A DNA stretch of 64,000 bases from Myxococcales bacterium. Lineage in GTDB: Bacteria; Myxococcota_A; Polyangia; Palsa-1104; JAEUJZ01. Position numbers and translations under genes: made by a program. Positions within the stretch are counted from its first letter, which is position 1; each line of letters starts with the position of its first letter. The notes beneath the pieces are model-generated. The model was not told the origin of the DNA. It made no database searches and saw only the letters and a program-made list of their open reading frames with translations. The stretch spans positions 62,001-126,000 of the forward strand of contig JAEUJZ010000001.1 in assembly GCA_016794505.1 (NCBI GenBank), given 5' to 3'. Below are positions 31,750-42,490 of this stretch, in pieces.

Positions 31750-33783
31750 CTAGATCTCGATCTGCGCGCCCATCTCGACGACGCGGTTGGCGGGGATGCC
31801 AAAGAACTGCGTGGCCGGGCGAGCGTTGCGCGACAGCACGCCGAACAGCGCCTTGCGCCACTGCCAAAGCCCCGACTTGCCGGTGTTGAGCAGCGTCTCG
31901 CGACCGAGGTAGTAGCTGGTGTCGCTCTCGGCGGTGACCAGCCCCGCGTCGCGGCAGCAGCGCAGGACGTCGGGGACATTGGGCATCTGCATAAACCCGT
32001 AATGAGCGACGACCTGATAGAAGCCCTGGCCCATCTCTTTGACCTGCACGCGCTTCTGCCGCGGCACCTCTGGGACGCGATCGGTGACGACGGACAGAAG
32101 CACGACCTGCTCGTGCAGCACCTTGTTGTGCTTGAAGTGATGCAGAAGGACGACGGGGGCGCCCTCGGGGTTGCTGGTCATAAAGACGGCCGTGCCCTTG
32201 ACGCGCGGCGGACGCTGCGACTCCAAGTCCATCATGAAAAGATCGATGGGCAGCGAGGCCGACATGACGAACTCTTCGAGCGCTTGGCGTCCGGCTTTCC
32301 ATGTGGTCATCAGGACGTAGATGGCAACGGCCAGGACGATGGGGATCCAGCCACCGTGGACAAATTTGGCGAGATTGGCACCAAAAAAGCTCAAGTCGAT
32401 CAGCAGAAACAGGCCGACATGCAGGTACGTCCGACGCGCGCTCCATCCCCAGCGCTCTTGCGCAACGGCGCCAAATAGGATCGACGTGATGCCCATGGTT
32501 CCGGTAACCGCAATGCCATAGGCGGCAGCCAAACCCGACGAGCCCTCAGCTCTGAAGGCAAAGACGAGCCATACGCAGCCGATCATCAGCGCGTAGTTCA
32601 TTTCGGGCACATAGATCTGGCCTTCGGCATCGCCCGATGTGTGCTTGATAGTGACGCGGGGCCAGTAACCTAGCTGCACCGCCTGCCGTGTCAGCGAGAA
32701 CACGCCCGAAATCAGGGCCTGCGACGCGATAACCGCGGCGGCTGTCGCAATCACCAGCATCGGGTACAAGGCAAAGCGCGGAACCATTTCATAGAAAGGG
32801 TTCGTGATCGACGCGCCGCGCGACAGCATCAGCGCCCCCTGCCCGAAATAGTTCAGCAAGAGCGCTGGCAGCACGACGGCGTACCAGGCCAACCGAATCG
32901 AGCGCCGTCCAAAGTGGCCCATGTCGGCGTACAAGGCCTCGCCGCCTGTGATGCAAAGAACCACCGCACCCAAGGCCAGGAAGCCATGCAGTTTGTGATG
33001 AGCAAAGAAAAGAACGGCATGATGCGGCGAGACGGCCTGCAGCACCTTCGGATTCTTGACAATCCAAGGCACCCCGACGGCTGCAATACAGACAAACCAC
33101 AACATCATCACCGGCCCGAACAGCGCACCTACTTTCGCCGTGCCGTGCCGCTGCGCCAGAAACAGACCGACCAATACGCCGATGGTCACCGGAACCACCA
33201 ACGGCTTGAAGGCCGTCGTCACAACCTCCAGCCCTTCCAGCGCACCCAGCACGGACACGGCCGGCGTAATGATGCCGTCGCCATACAGCAAGGCTGCGCC
33301 GAACAGTCCAAGAAGCACCATCGCCACGCGCGGGGTCAGCTTTTTTGTCGTCGCTCCTCGTGGGGCCAAGAGGGCCAACAAGGCCAGAATGCCGCCTTCA
33401 CCTTGGTTGTCGGCGCGCGTGATGAACGTGATGTACTTGACCACAACAACCAAGACCAAGGACCAGAACACCAGCGACAGAATGCCGAGGACATTGTCCG
33501 GTGTCGGCGATGTCCCATGCGGTCCGGTCAGGCATTCCTTGAGGGCGTAAAGCGGGGACGTTCCGATATCGCCATAGACGACGCCGAGCGCTCCCAACGA
33601 GACCTTGATCAGGTCGCTGGTGCTGTTGATCTTGGGGCCGTGGTGGCCGCCGCCCTGTGCGCTGACGGGCGCGACTTGCTGTGAGGTACTGGGGTTAGGA
33701 GGAGACGACGAGGAGGCACGCGAGGAAGCCGACTTCGGCACCGAGCGCGCCGACGAGGGCTTCGAGCTAGAGGGTGGTTCCAT
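31750..33783 (-). CDS. kup: Kup-family potassium uptake transporter
   Basis: 677 residues. After a ~55-residue Ser/Pro-rich N-terminal extension not usual in the family, the protein shows the Kup signature GALGVVYGDIGTSPLYAL. About twelve TM helices follow, with FITRADNQGEGGILALLAL, then GDGIITPAVSVL and GGEALYADMGHFG. The C-terminal ~200 residues are the cytoplasmic domain. Kup is a K+/H+ symporter important at low pH or osmotic stress. Codons run directly into the downstream kinase/AAA gene (TAG TCC ATG), which suggests kinase-linked regulation. Confidence 0.95.
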   Translation of the reverse strand: MEPPSSSKPSSARSVPKSASSRASSSSPPNPSTSQQVAPVSAQGGGHHGPKINSTSDLIKVSLGALGVVYGDIGTSPLYALKECLTGPHGTSPTPDNVLGILSLVFWSLVLVVVVKYITFITRADNQGEGGILALLALLAPRGATTKKLTPRVAMVLLGLFGAALLYGDGIITPAVSVLGALEGLEVVTTAFKPLVVPVTIGVLVGLFLAQRHGTAKVGALFGPVMMLWFVCIAAVGVPWIVKNPKVLQAVSPHHAVLFFAHHKLHGFLALGAVVLCITGGEALYADMGHFGRRSIRLAWYAVVLPALLLNYFGQGALMLSRGASITNPFYEMVPRFALYPMLVIATAAAVIASQALISGVFSLTRQAVQLGYWPRVTIKHTSGDAEGQIYVPEMNYALMIGCVWLVFAFRAEGSSGLAAAYGIAVTGTMGITSILFGAVAQERWGWSARRTYLHVGLFLLIDLSFFGANLAKFVHGGWIPIVLAVAIYVLMTTWKAGRQALEEFVMSASLPIDLFMMDLESQRPPRVKGTAVFMTSNPEGAPVVLLHHFKHNKVLHEQVVLLSVVTDRVPEVPRQKRVQVKEMGQGFYQVVAHYGFMQMPNVPDVLRCCRDAGLVTAESDTSYYLGRETLLNTGKSGLWQWRKALFGVLSRNARPATQFFGIPANRVVEMGAQIEI

Positions 33784-33979
33784 GACGGAGTGGACTCATT
33801 ATGGACCTCTGCCCTGTGCAACTCAATGCCCTGTGGGCGCCCATGGGCTGGCGCGGCACGCACGACAGGGTGTCGGTGCTCCGTCGAGGGTTCGTGGTTC
33901 TGGCACATGCGTTGCTGTGCTGTCCGGGCAGAAACACCAAGGCCGATACGGCCTGAGCCAGATACCAGGGAGACACGAC

Positions 33980-35347
33980 ATGACGCAGCAGGCCATGGAG
34001 CTTGGACGAGTCCTTGCGGATCGCTATCGCATCGAGGCGGTCTTGGGGCGCGGTGCCGTCGGTGCGGTGTATCGCGCTACCGATCTGCGCACGCGGCGCC
34101 CCTGTGCCATCAAGATCTTGCACGCTTCCGTCGGAGAAGACGCCGATGCGCACGCCCGCTTCGTCAACGAAGGACAGGTCGTCGCTCAGCTGTTCCATCC
34201 CAACATCGTCGAGATGCAAGAGTTCGGGACGGCCGAAGACGGCATGCCCTTTTTGGTCATGGAGATGTTGCAAGGACCGACTCTGCTTGACCTTGTCCGC
34301 GGCGCGGCGCGTCTGCCCCTGCCCCGCGTCATCGACATCGCTCGGCAAGTGGGCAGCGCCTTGCATGCGGCGCACAGCGTCGGCATCGTGCATCGCGACA
34401 TCAAGCCGCAGAACATCGTGCTGCATCGCGAGGCACCCGAGGCCGGCCTTGCCTCCGGCAAAGAAGTGGTCAAGGTCGTCGACTTCGGCCTGTCCCGCAT
34501 CCTGTCAGCCCGCAGCCAACACACCGCCCCCGGCATCATCGTCGGGACCGTCGAATACATGTCGCCGGAGTCCACCACGGGGCGGCGGCAGGATATCGAT
34601 GCGCGCACGGATCAGTGGGCGCTGGCCGTCGTGGTGTATCGCCTGCTATCGGGTAAGTTGCCGTATCAAAGTCCCGATCCAGTGCGACTCTTGCTTTCGA
34701 TCCGCAGCGACAAGCATGTGCCGCTTGCTCAGCTCGTGCCGGCGCTGCCTCCGTTCGTCTCTGAAGCTGTTGAGCGCGCCCTGGCCAAAGACAAGCAGGA
34801 CCGCTTCGAGTCCGTGCAAGACTTCGTGCGAGCGCTGCAAGGTCTGCCGCTGCGGACTTCGGTGAGTGGGCGCGGCGATTCGTCGGGACTCAGCCACACG
34901 GCGCAGCCTGCCCCGGTGCCGCAGCCTGCCCCCGTCGAGCCATCCGCTCCGTATGCCGAGTACCGCGCCGTCGCTCGATCGGGCGAACGCAGCCTGGACC
35001 GCCGCGGTGAGACGCTGTCTGCGCCTGCGCTATCGGGGCATTCGGCTCGGGCGGCCGAGACGTCTGCAGCGACCGCCGCGACACCCGTCACACTCTCTAG
35101 GCCCGCGCTGGAGGCGCAGCACATGACCCGAGATCCAGCGGCGGTATCGGGAGCCCTTTCCTCGACAGCAGGCACACTACCTGCGCAGCTCTGGCTGGCC
35201 CTGGTCGGACTGCTTCTTGTGGCCCTATCGCTGTTTGCCTTGGTGCTGTCGCAGACGCGACCGCATGGATCGACCATCCGGCTGGGCGCCCAAGCCAGCA
35301 CCGATCCCGCGAGCCTTCACTTGCCGCCGCTCTTGGGATCCAGGTAG
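33980..35347 (+). CDS. Ser/Thr protein kinase with C-terminal TM helix
   Basis: 455 residues from ATG 33980, with AGGGAG eight bases upstream. Kinase motifs are complete: GRGAVGAVYRAT, CAIKIL, HRDIKPQN and DFGLSRI (residues about 18-285). A Pro/Ala/Ser-rich linker (290-395) leads to a TM helix near 400-420 and a short ~35-residue extracytoplasmic tail without PEGA or PASTA domains. The last 31 bases overlap the 3' end of the convergent ABC permease gene. Confidence 0.9.
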   Translation: MTQQAMELGRVLADRYRIEAVLGRGAVGAVYRATDLRTRRPCAIKILHASVGEDADAHARFVNEGQVVAQLFHPNIVEMQEFGTAEDGMPFLVMEMLQGPTLLDLVRGAARLPLPRVIDIARQVGSALHAAHSVGIVHRDIKPQNIVLHREAPEAGLASGKEVVKVVDFGLSRILSARSQHTAPGIIVGTVEYMSPESTTGRRQDIDARTDQWALAVVVYRLLSGKLPYQSPDPVRLLLSIRSDKHVPLAQLVPALPPFVSEAVERALAKDKQDRFESVQDFVRALQGLPLRTSVSGRGDSSGLSHTAQPAPVPQPAPVEPSAPYAEYRAVARSGERSLDRRGETLSAPALSGHSARAAETSAATAATPVTLSRPALEAQHMTRDPAAVSGALSSTAGTLPAQLWLALVGLLLVALSLFALVLSQTRPHGSTIRLGAQASTDPASLHLPPLLGSR

Positions 35348-36162
35348 TCGCGCAGTCCGTCGCCGAGCAGATTGCAGCCCAAGACCAGAAGGCCAATCGC
35401 CACCCCCGGCACCAAAAGCAGGTGTCTCGCCCGCCAGTAGTATGTCGTGCCCTGCGACAGAAGCGCACCCCAGGTATACGGAATGGGCGGCCCCAGACCC
35501 AAGAAGCTCAGGCTTGCCTCGACGAGAACCACGCCGGCCGCGCCGAACGTCGCCTGTACCAAGATCGGCGACAGAATATTGGGCACGATGTGGCGCCACA
35601 TCACCTGCCACGATCCAACACCCAGCGCACGAGCCGCCAGCACATATTCCATCTCGCGCACGCGCAATACCTGGGCCCGCGTCACTCGTGCGTAGCCGAC
35701 CCAGCCGTTTACGGCCAACGCAAAAATCAGCACACCCATGCCGGCTCGTGGGACCAGCGCGGCGATCGCGATATTCAGCAAGATGCCGGGAAAGGCCAGT
35801 AGCACATCGATGACGCGCATGATGATCTCGTCGAGCCAGCCGCCGAAATAGCCAGCCAGTGTGCCAATCACCACGCCCAGAAGCAGGCAGATCGAAACGA
35901 CGGCACTGGCCAAGCCCAACAGCAGCCGCGCGCCAAAGCAGATCTGCGTCAGAAGATCGCTGCCGCTCTCGTCGGTACCAAGCAGATGCGCGGCCGATGG
36001 TCCCTCCAGCAAGTGATCGAGATCATGCGCGGTCGGGGCCCGCTTCATCAAGAGCGGACCCAGCAGCGCCACGATCAAAAACAGCCCCAGCAGGACCGCG
36101 CCGACCCAGGTGCCTGCGCTCAGACGCTCCAAACGAAGCTCGGCGCGCACTCGACGGCTCAT
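35317..36162 (-). CDS. ABC transporter permease, OppC/DppC type
   Basis: 281 residues with an N-terminal TM helix, the LLGTDESGSDLL segment typical of DppC/OppC, five further TM helices and the EAA loop EYVLAARALGVGSWQVMWRHIVPN, which contacts the ATPase subunit. It is one half of the inner-membrane channel of a peptide/nickel-class importer. Its start overlaps the OppB-like stop by four bases (ATGA). No ATPase or binding-protein gene is found in the window. Confidence 0.9.
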   Translation of the reverse strand: MSRRVRAELRLERLSAGTWVGAVLLGLFLIVALLGPLLMKRAPTAHDLDHLLEGPSAAHLLGTDESGSDLLTQICFGARLLLGLASAVVSICLLLGVVIGTLAGYFGGWLDEIIMRVIDVLLAFPGILLNIAIAALVPRAGMGVLIFALAVNGWVGYARVTRAQVLRVREMEYVLAARALGVGSWQVMWRHIVPNILSPILVQATFGAAGVVLVEASLSFLGLGPPIPYTWGALLSQGTTYYWRARHLLLVPGVAIGLLVLGCNLLGDGLRDYLDPKSGGK

Positions 36163-37169
36163 ACGCGAATCCTGGGATCGACTGCGGCATAGACGACATC
36201 GACGATCAGGTTGACCGCGACATACATGCCGGCGATGACCAGCGTGCAGCCTTGGACGATGCGATAGTCGCGCTGGGCGATTCCTTCGAGAAGCAAGGTA
36301 CCCAAGCCGGGGCGAGCAAAGACCTTCTCGGTGACCACAGCACCGGCCAGCAGGGCTCCAAACTGCATGCCCGCGACGGTGATGACCGGCAGAAGTGCAT
36401 TCCGCAGCGCGTGCTTATAGACCACCTTCCACGTCGGCAGCCCCTTGGCCCGCGCCGTGCGGATATAGTCCTCGCTGAGCGTCTCGATCATCGACGAGCG
36501 CGTCATGCGGGCCAGCATCGCCATGAGGTGCGTCCCCAGCATCACCGCGGGCAACAGCAGTCCACGCAGGCGCCCGGTGTCTTCCCCCGGACCCGGCAGG
36601 ACCGGCACTTGGATGTAGAACAGATTGAGCAGCATGGGCCCCAGCCACATAGCCGGCAGGCTGATGCCCAGAAGCGCAATCGCCGTCAGAAGCGCATCCC
36701 AGCGTGTGTGGGCTCGCAGTGCCGCGGCCACGCCAATCAGCAGAGCCAAGGGAACAGCCACCACCATGCCCGCGATCGCAAGCTGGATCGTCGAGGGCAG
36801 GGCCTTGCGCACGCGGGCCGCGACCGTGGTCTTGCGGTCAGGGCAGCTATAGCCCAGCGTACCGTCGAAGATGCTGCGCACGAAGCGCCCAAGCTGCACC
36901 GGCAGCGTCTGGTCCAGATCCAGGCACTGCCGAAGCTCGATCTTGTCTTGCGGCCGCGCGTCGTCTCCCAGCAGGTTGTCGACGGGGTCCCCTGGGATCA
37001 GGTGCAGAAACAAGAAGGTTAGGATCACGGCCCCGACGACGGACACTACGCTGGAAACCGCACGGCGCAGTAGGTACCGCCGCAGCCGCCAGGACGTCGC
37101 AAACACGCCCTCGACGATGCGTAGGAACCACGCAACGACCAATTGATCCCGCAGTCCCTGACGGGCCAT
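36159..37169 (-). CDS. ABC transporter permease, OppB/DppB type
   Basis: 336 residues. It has TM helices from about residue 35 (SVVSVVGAVILTFLFLHLIPGDPV, shown here only as a landmark split across the first helix), the DLDQTLPVQLGRFV stretch common to DppB, and the EAA loop DYIRTARAKGLPTWKVVYKH. It forms the channel with the OppC-like partner encoded four bases overlapping downstream. The amino-terminal ~30 residues are a cytoplasmic extension. Substrates of the class include peptides, nickel and glycosides; the present one is unknown. Confidence 0.9.
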   Translation of the reverse strand: MARQGLRDQLVVAWFLRIVEGVFATSWRLRRYLLRRAVSSVVSVVGAVILTFLFLHLIPGDPVDNLLGDDARPQDKIELRQCLDLDQTLPVQLGRFVRSIFDGTLGYSCPDRKTTVAARVRKALPSTIQLAIAGMVVAVPLALLIGVAAALRAHTRWDALLTAIALLGISLPAMWLGPMLLNLFYIQVPVLPGPGEDTGRLRGLLLPAVMLGTHLMAMLARMTRSSMIETLSEDYIRTARAKGLPTWKVVYKHALRNALLPVITVAGMQFGALLAGAVVTEKVFARPGLGTLLLEGIAQRDYRIVQGCTLVIAGMYVAVNLIVDVVYAAVDPRIRV

Positions 37170-37210
37170 CTAGCGCGCTCCCAGACTGTGCAGCCGCTGG
37201 TGCATGGCGG

Positions 37211-37729
37211 TTAGCCACCCGGCGCTGGTGCGCAGTAACGCTCAACGGGCGACGTGGGATTGCCGTCTTCGTCCCGGCGAGTCACGGACACCGCACCGCC
37301 TTGATTGCTGGCCCGACAGCTATAGCCCTCGCGGCAGTCGCCATCTGAACTGCAGCGGTGCATGCACCAGCGCCTCTCGCTGGCCTCGGATGCGCAGTAC
37401 GCCCGCGTGCAGGACTCGTCGTCACACAGGCAGCGTTCTCCGGCGCGGCAGGGCCGGCTGGCATCGCAGGTGCCGTTGGCGCGCTGCAGCGAAAAGAAGC
37501 GAACACATGCCGCACCGTCGGGACAGCTCGTCGCGTCACAGCCCTCGATCGTGCAGTAGCCTTGCGGCGAAGCCAGATCGCAAAACGCGTTGCTAATCGT
37601 CACGTTGCAGTCGAGGTTGTTCTTGCACGAGTCCCCAATCTGACGCGTGCAGGCCCCCGCCAGCAACGTCAGGCCCAAAAGGGCAATGGGAAGCAAGGCA
37701 TACAAAAGACGTGCGGCGCGACCGTTCAT
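37211..37729 (-). CDS. Cys-rich lipoprotein
   Basis: About 172 residues from ATG 37729 (an in-frame start at 37768 adds only an Arg-rich stretch). The lipobox LLAGAC follows a hydrophobic segment. The mature part contains some eighteen Cys in short modules (GDSCKNNLDC, CSSDGDCREGYSC, CDDESCTRAYC), a pattern frequent in myxobacterial surface lipoproteins and related to dickkopf/EGF-like disulfide modules. It probably sits at the outer membrane. The role is unknown. Confidence 0.75.
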   Translation of the reverse strand: MNGRAARLLYALLPIALLGLTLLAGACTRQIGDSCKNNLDCNVTISNAFCDLASPQGYCTIEGCDATSCPDGAACVRFFSLQRANGTCDASRPCRAGERCLCDDESCTRAYCASEASERRWCMHRCSSDGDCREGYSCRASNQGGAVSVTRRDEDGNPTSPVERYCAPAPGG

Positions 37730-37974
37730 GAGGGGGCGGACTATACGCCGCGCCCGGCAGCAAGACAACGCCAGCCTGGCTCGCAGGAGGCCGACGCGCG
37801 GTTTGCCGGACGCCGGTCAGCACTTCGCCAACGCGGCTCGCCAACGCCGTTCAGCGAATGCTTGGCCGCACTTGGCAGCCTTGCACAAAAGGGGGGCGGG
37901 ATTGGGTCGTATCGTCGGAGCCTGCCTCGAAAAAATCCGCCGAAAGTCCGCAAGGTTGCCTTAAGATAGGCATC

Positions 37975-39963
37975 GTGTCCGCAACCACCTACCGCCCTGT
38001 GAGGTCGCTCCCCCCTCCGCCGTCGCAGCCCTTATCCAGCCGTGCCGTGGGCCGATGTCGACGCTGTTTGCTCCTGGTGATGGGGGCTGTCCTGGGCCTC
38101 TTGGTACCGCCTGCGCACGCCCAGTTTGCGGTGCAGCCATTGCAGCCTTCACCGCCGCCCCCCGTGGTGCCCGGCGCGCCGGCTCAAGCCCCGGCTTCTC
38201 CGTCGCAGAAGCCGCCAGCCAAGGCCATCAGCAAAGATCCCGTGCGTGATGGGGTCAAAGACGCGGCCAAAGACGCCCCCAAGGATGCGGCAAAGCCCGT
38301 CGGCAAAGACACGCCAGCACGCCGAGGGCCCAGCGGCCCAGACGGCGGCAAGCTCAGCGCGGCCGAGGCAAAAGCGGCCAAGCCCGCCGGCAAGCCGGCG
38401 CCGATGGTCAAAATGGGCCCGCCCCTTAGCAAGGCCGAGGTCTTTGGGCGCTCGGCCCCCGCCACGGTGCTGTTGATCGCCGTGCAGGACAATCGCTGGC
38501 GGACCACCCTCGGCGTCATCGTCAAGCCGCAGGGCGTGGTCGTGACGGACTCGCGCCTGCTTTCGGGGGTCGAAAAAGGCAACATCTCGGGCTTCTTGTA
38601 CGACCCGTCGCTGGCCAGCGACGAGGATCCGCTGATGTTCCTGCGAGCGCACAAAGAGCAAGAGCTGAAGTTGACTATCGTGCGCGTCGATCCCGAGCGT
38701 CACCTGTTGATGCTGCAGCTTCCCGAGTTACCGCCGAAGAAGGCGTATCCATACCTCGATCTGAACGACACGCAGGGTGTAAACCCCGGTCTTGATGTCG
38801 TGGCACTGCGTACGCGCGGCGCGCAGACGCTGGCCATGACCAGCGGCAGCATCGACATCAAGCGCCCCGACCTGATCGAGATTGACCCCGGCCTGACCGT
38901 CGAGAGCGCGGGCGCTCCGCTGCTGAGCCAGAGCGGTCGCCTGCTGGGCATCTGCATCTATGCCGACAAGGCCCTGCATGCCTCGGGGGCGGTTCGCCCG
39001 GTCGAAGTGGTTCGCGATCTGATCGAAGGCCGCATCGGCGGCAAGCCGGTGGCCCAGACCACGGCAACGGTCCCGGAAAATCCGTCGGATGCCCGAAACG
39101 CCGTCGAGGCAGTTCGCATCGGTTTGGGGGCCGCACTGGCCCAGAACTTTGACAAGCCGATCGCCCTGCGTCTGCACAGTGAGTTCGTCGCAGCCATGGC
39201 GCTGCGTGGCCGGGCCGTCGTCAATGGCTTTGACTCCGTTGAGAAGCTGAACGCCATACTCAAAGGCCTGAGCAAGGGCAGTGAAGGCAAAGCCAAGGTG
39301 ATCAGCGAGTATTTCCCGCTGCTGGTCACCGAGCGCAGCGGCAGTATCTGGATGAAAGCGGGTTCGAGCTATCGCATGGTGCCGGCCAGCGGGCACGGCG
39401 TCGCAGCGATCGATGATCAGACCGGCGCTCTGTACGCCACCGACGCGCGACGCGAGGTCATGTTGTTCGACGAAAGCAGCGTCGGAAAGTCGTGGCGCAT
39501 GACTGGTCTCTCCCCGGCCATTCACTTAAAGGCCGGGGGCGGACAGCTCTACGCCATCTTGCAGGATGGCCGCGTTCTCGTCGCAGACCGCGACGGCCGT
39601 AACAGCCGCCAGCTCTTTCCGCGCTCGGTCAAGCAAGACAAGTCAGGGCTTGAGCTGTCGCAGGGTGTGCTGTACGTGCTTAGCGAGGGCGCGGTCTATC
39701 GCTATCGCAACAAGAAGTGGGACGCCAAGCTGCAGCCGATTGCCTCGGCAATGAAAAAGCTGATCGTGCGCGGCGACAACTGGTACGGCCTCGACGAGGC
39801 AGGGCGTGTTTTTTCAAGCGCCACCCAGCACTACATCGACCGCGACGGCAACATCGTCGATCTGTGGGGGCTGGGCCCGAACCTGCTTGTGCTCACGCGC
39901 GACAACAACCGCTTCTTTTACAACGCGGTCGACGACAACTGGGGTCCGTGGACGCGCTGGTAG
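37975..39963 (+). CDS. Exported trypsin-fold pseudoprotease with C-terminal propeller-like region
   Basis: About 662 residues from GTG 37975; the frame is open further upstream, but this start places a hydrophobic signal (LLLVMGAVLGLLVPPAHA) sensibly. After a Pro/Lys/Ala-rich linker, residues ~150-350 follow the HtrA plan (TLGVIVKPQGVVVTDSRLLSG; VRVDPERHLLMLQL; ESAGAPLLSQSGRLLGICIYA). The His position reads Ser/Arg and the nucleophile Ser position reads Ala, so it should be inactive. Residues 450-662 contain repeated beta-type segments (MVPASGHGVAAIDD, LYAILQDGRVLVADRD, LYVLSEGAVYRYR, YGLDEAGRVFS) resembling propeller blades. It may bind peptides or act as an envelope scaffold. Confidence 0.75.
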   Translation: MSATTYRPVRSLPPPPSQPLSSRAVGRCRRCLLLVMGAVLGLLVPPAHAQFAVQPLQPSPPPPVVPGAPAQAPASPSQKPPAKAISKDPVRDGVKDAAKDAPKDAAKPVGKDTPARRGPSGPDGGKLSAAEAKAAKPAGKPAPMVKMGPPLSKAEVFGRSAPATVLLIAVQDNRWRTTLGVIVKPQGVVVTDSRLLSGVEKGNISGFLYDPSLASDEDPLMFLRAHKEQELKLTIVRVDPERHLLMLQLPELPPKKAYPYLDLNDTQGVNPGLDVVALRTRGAQTLAMTSGSIDIKRPDLIEIDPGLTVESAGAPLLSQSGRLLGICIYADKALHASGAVRPVEVVRDLIEGRIGGKPVAQTTATVPENPSDARNAVEAVRIGLGAALAQNFDKPIALRLHSEFVAAMALRGRAVVNGFDSVEKLNAILKGLSKGSEGKAKVISEYFPLLVTERSGSIWMKAGSSYRMVPASGHGVAAIDDQTGALYATDARREVMLFDESSVGKSWRMTGLSPAIHLKAGGGQLYAILQDGRVLVADRDGRNSRQLFPRSVKQDKSGLELSQGVLYVLSEGAVYRYRNKKWDAKLQPIASAMKKLIVRGDNWYGLDEAGRVFSSATQHYIDRDGNIVDLWGLGPNLLVLTRDNNRFFYNAVDDNWGPWTRW

Positions 39964-39990
39964 CAGGCTAGGCCGTCGCGAGGAACAATC

Positions 39991-41349
<1,359 letters not shown>

Positions 41350-42083
41350 CTCGCAGGACCTCGCGGAACGAGCGTTCTCCATCGCTGGCTCGCACCACCA
41401 GCTCGCGTCCGCCACTGCGGCCAAGCGGCACCAGGGGCACGCCATGCGACGTCGCAAGCAAGGACGCTTCGGCGTAGCGCACCGCTGGAATCGCGATCAG
41501 AACCCGCCCCGGTGCTTCATGAAACAGCTGGGCGGCCGCACTCGCCGGAGGATGGGTGCCGACCTGCCGAGGCGCCGGCAAGACGAGGGCGCAGCCGACG
41601 GCCAACAGCGGATCGTGATGCCCAAGGCAGGCCCGCGCGATCGCCGCGATGAGTCCGCCTTGTCCGATCGACATGGCCATCGAGCACAGCCCGCGCGCCA
41701 GCAGATCGGCGCGGCAGCTTGCCGTCATCTCGCCGCGCTCGCGCATTGCAGAGGATGGCACGCTCGACGGCGCCCCCCCTGCTTCGGCCGGATACAGATC
41801 GGCGTACAGGCTACCGGACAGGTCTGCGCGTTCGTCCTCGAACCCGAGAAGCGCGACGAGGCCCCCTGCCGTCCACGCGCCTTCCCTTGTGGGATCGCGG
41901 ACGACGAGGCCTGTATTCGAGCGCAACAAGAGACGCAGCAGACGGCTTTCCAAACGCTCATCCGACGGCGTGCCCGCGGCCTCCCCCGAGGCGCCAGCCT
42001 GCGGAGCGTCGGACCTATGTACGCGATCTCCGTCGAGTTCGGCAGCCATGCAAGCGGTCCAATCGAGCCAAGTGCCCCCTGCG

Positions 42084-42485
42084 TTACTGCCGGGCGAGGG
42101 TGATCGTCGTGTCGCGTCGCTGCGACAGGTCAACGGTCACGCTGCCCGTGCGCACGGCGACCCGCGCCGTCGACAAGCCCTCGACGCTGATTCCAAGCTG
42201 CCGGGTCCCCAGCGGAACCTCGACGCCAAACCGCCGCATGTCTTTGTACACAGCAAACGATGTCGTATCGGGGTTGTCTTGGGCGGGCATCGAGTTGCGT
42301 GCCATCGCTCCATCGAGCGTCAGGGTCACGCGCAGCTCGGTGATGGCTGGCTCTAGGCCGCCGATGTTGACGATGACCAGATTGTCCGGCGTACCGCAGC
42401 CAGGCGACATTCCGCACAGGCAAGCGAGCAGGCAGGCCCAGACGATCTGCGACAGCCGAAGCAGGCGCATTGAAACAGTCTTCAT
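42084..42485 (-). CDS. Small exported protein, possible lipoprotein
   Basis: 133 residues from ATG 42485 (GTG 42494 would overlap the upstream stop). A hydrophobic signal (LSQIVWACLLACLCG) is followed by SPGC, a poor lipobox. The mature ~105 residues look all-beta (LVIVNIGGLEPAITELRVTLTL, cut here as a landmark) with regular alternation ending in VTVDLSQRRDTTITLAR. A small beta-sandwich lipoprotein is plausible. It follows the TPR gene by five bases and is probably co-transcribed. Confidence 0.6.
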   Translation of the reverse strand: MKTVSMRLLRLSQIVWACLLACLCGMSPGCGTPDNLVIVNIGGLEPAITELRVTLTLDGAMARNSMPAQDNPDTTSFAVYKDMRRFGVEVPLGTRQLGISVEGLSTARVAVRTGSVTVDLSQRRDTTITLARQ

Positions 42486-42490
42486 GGCGT

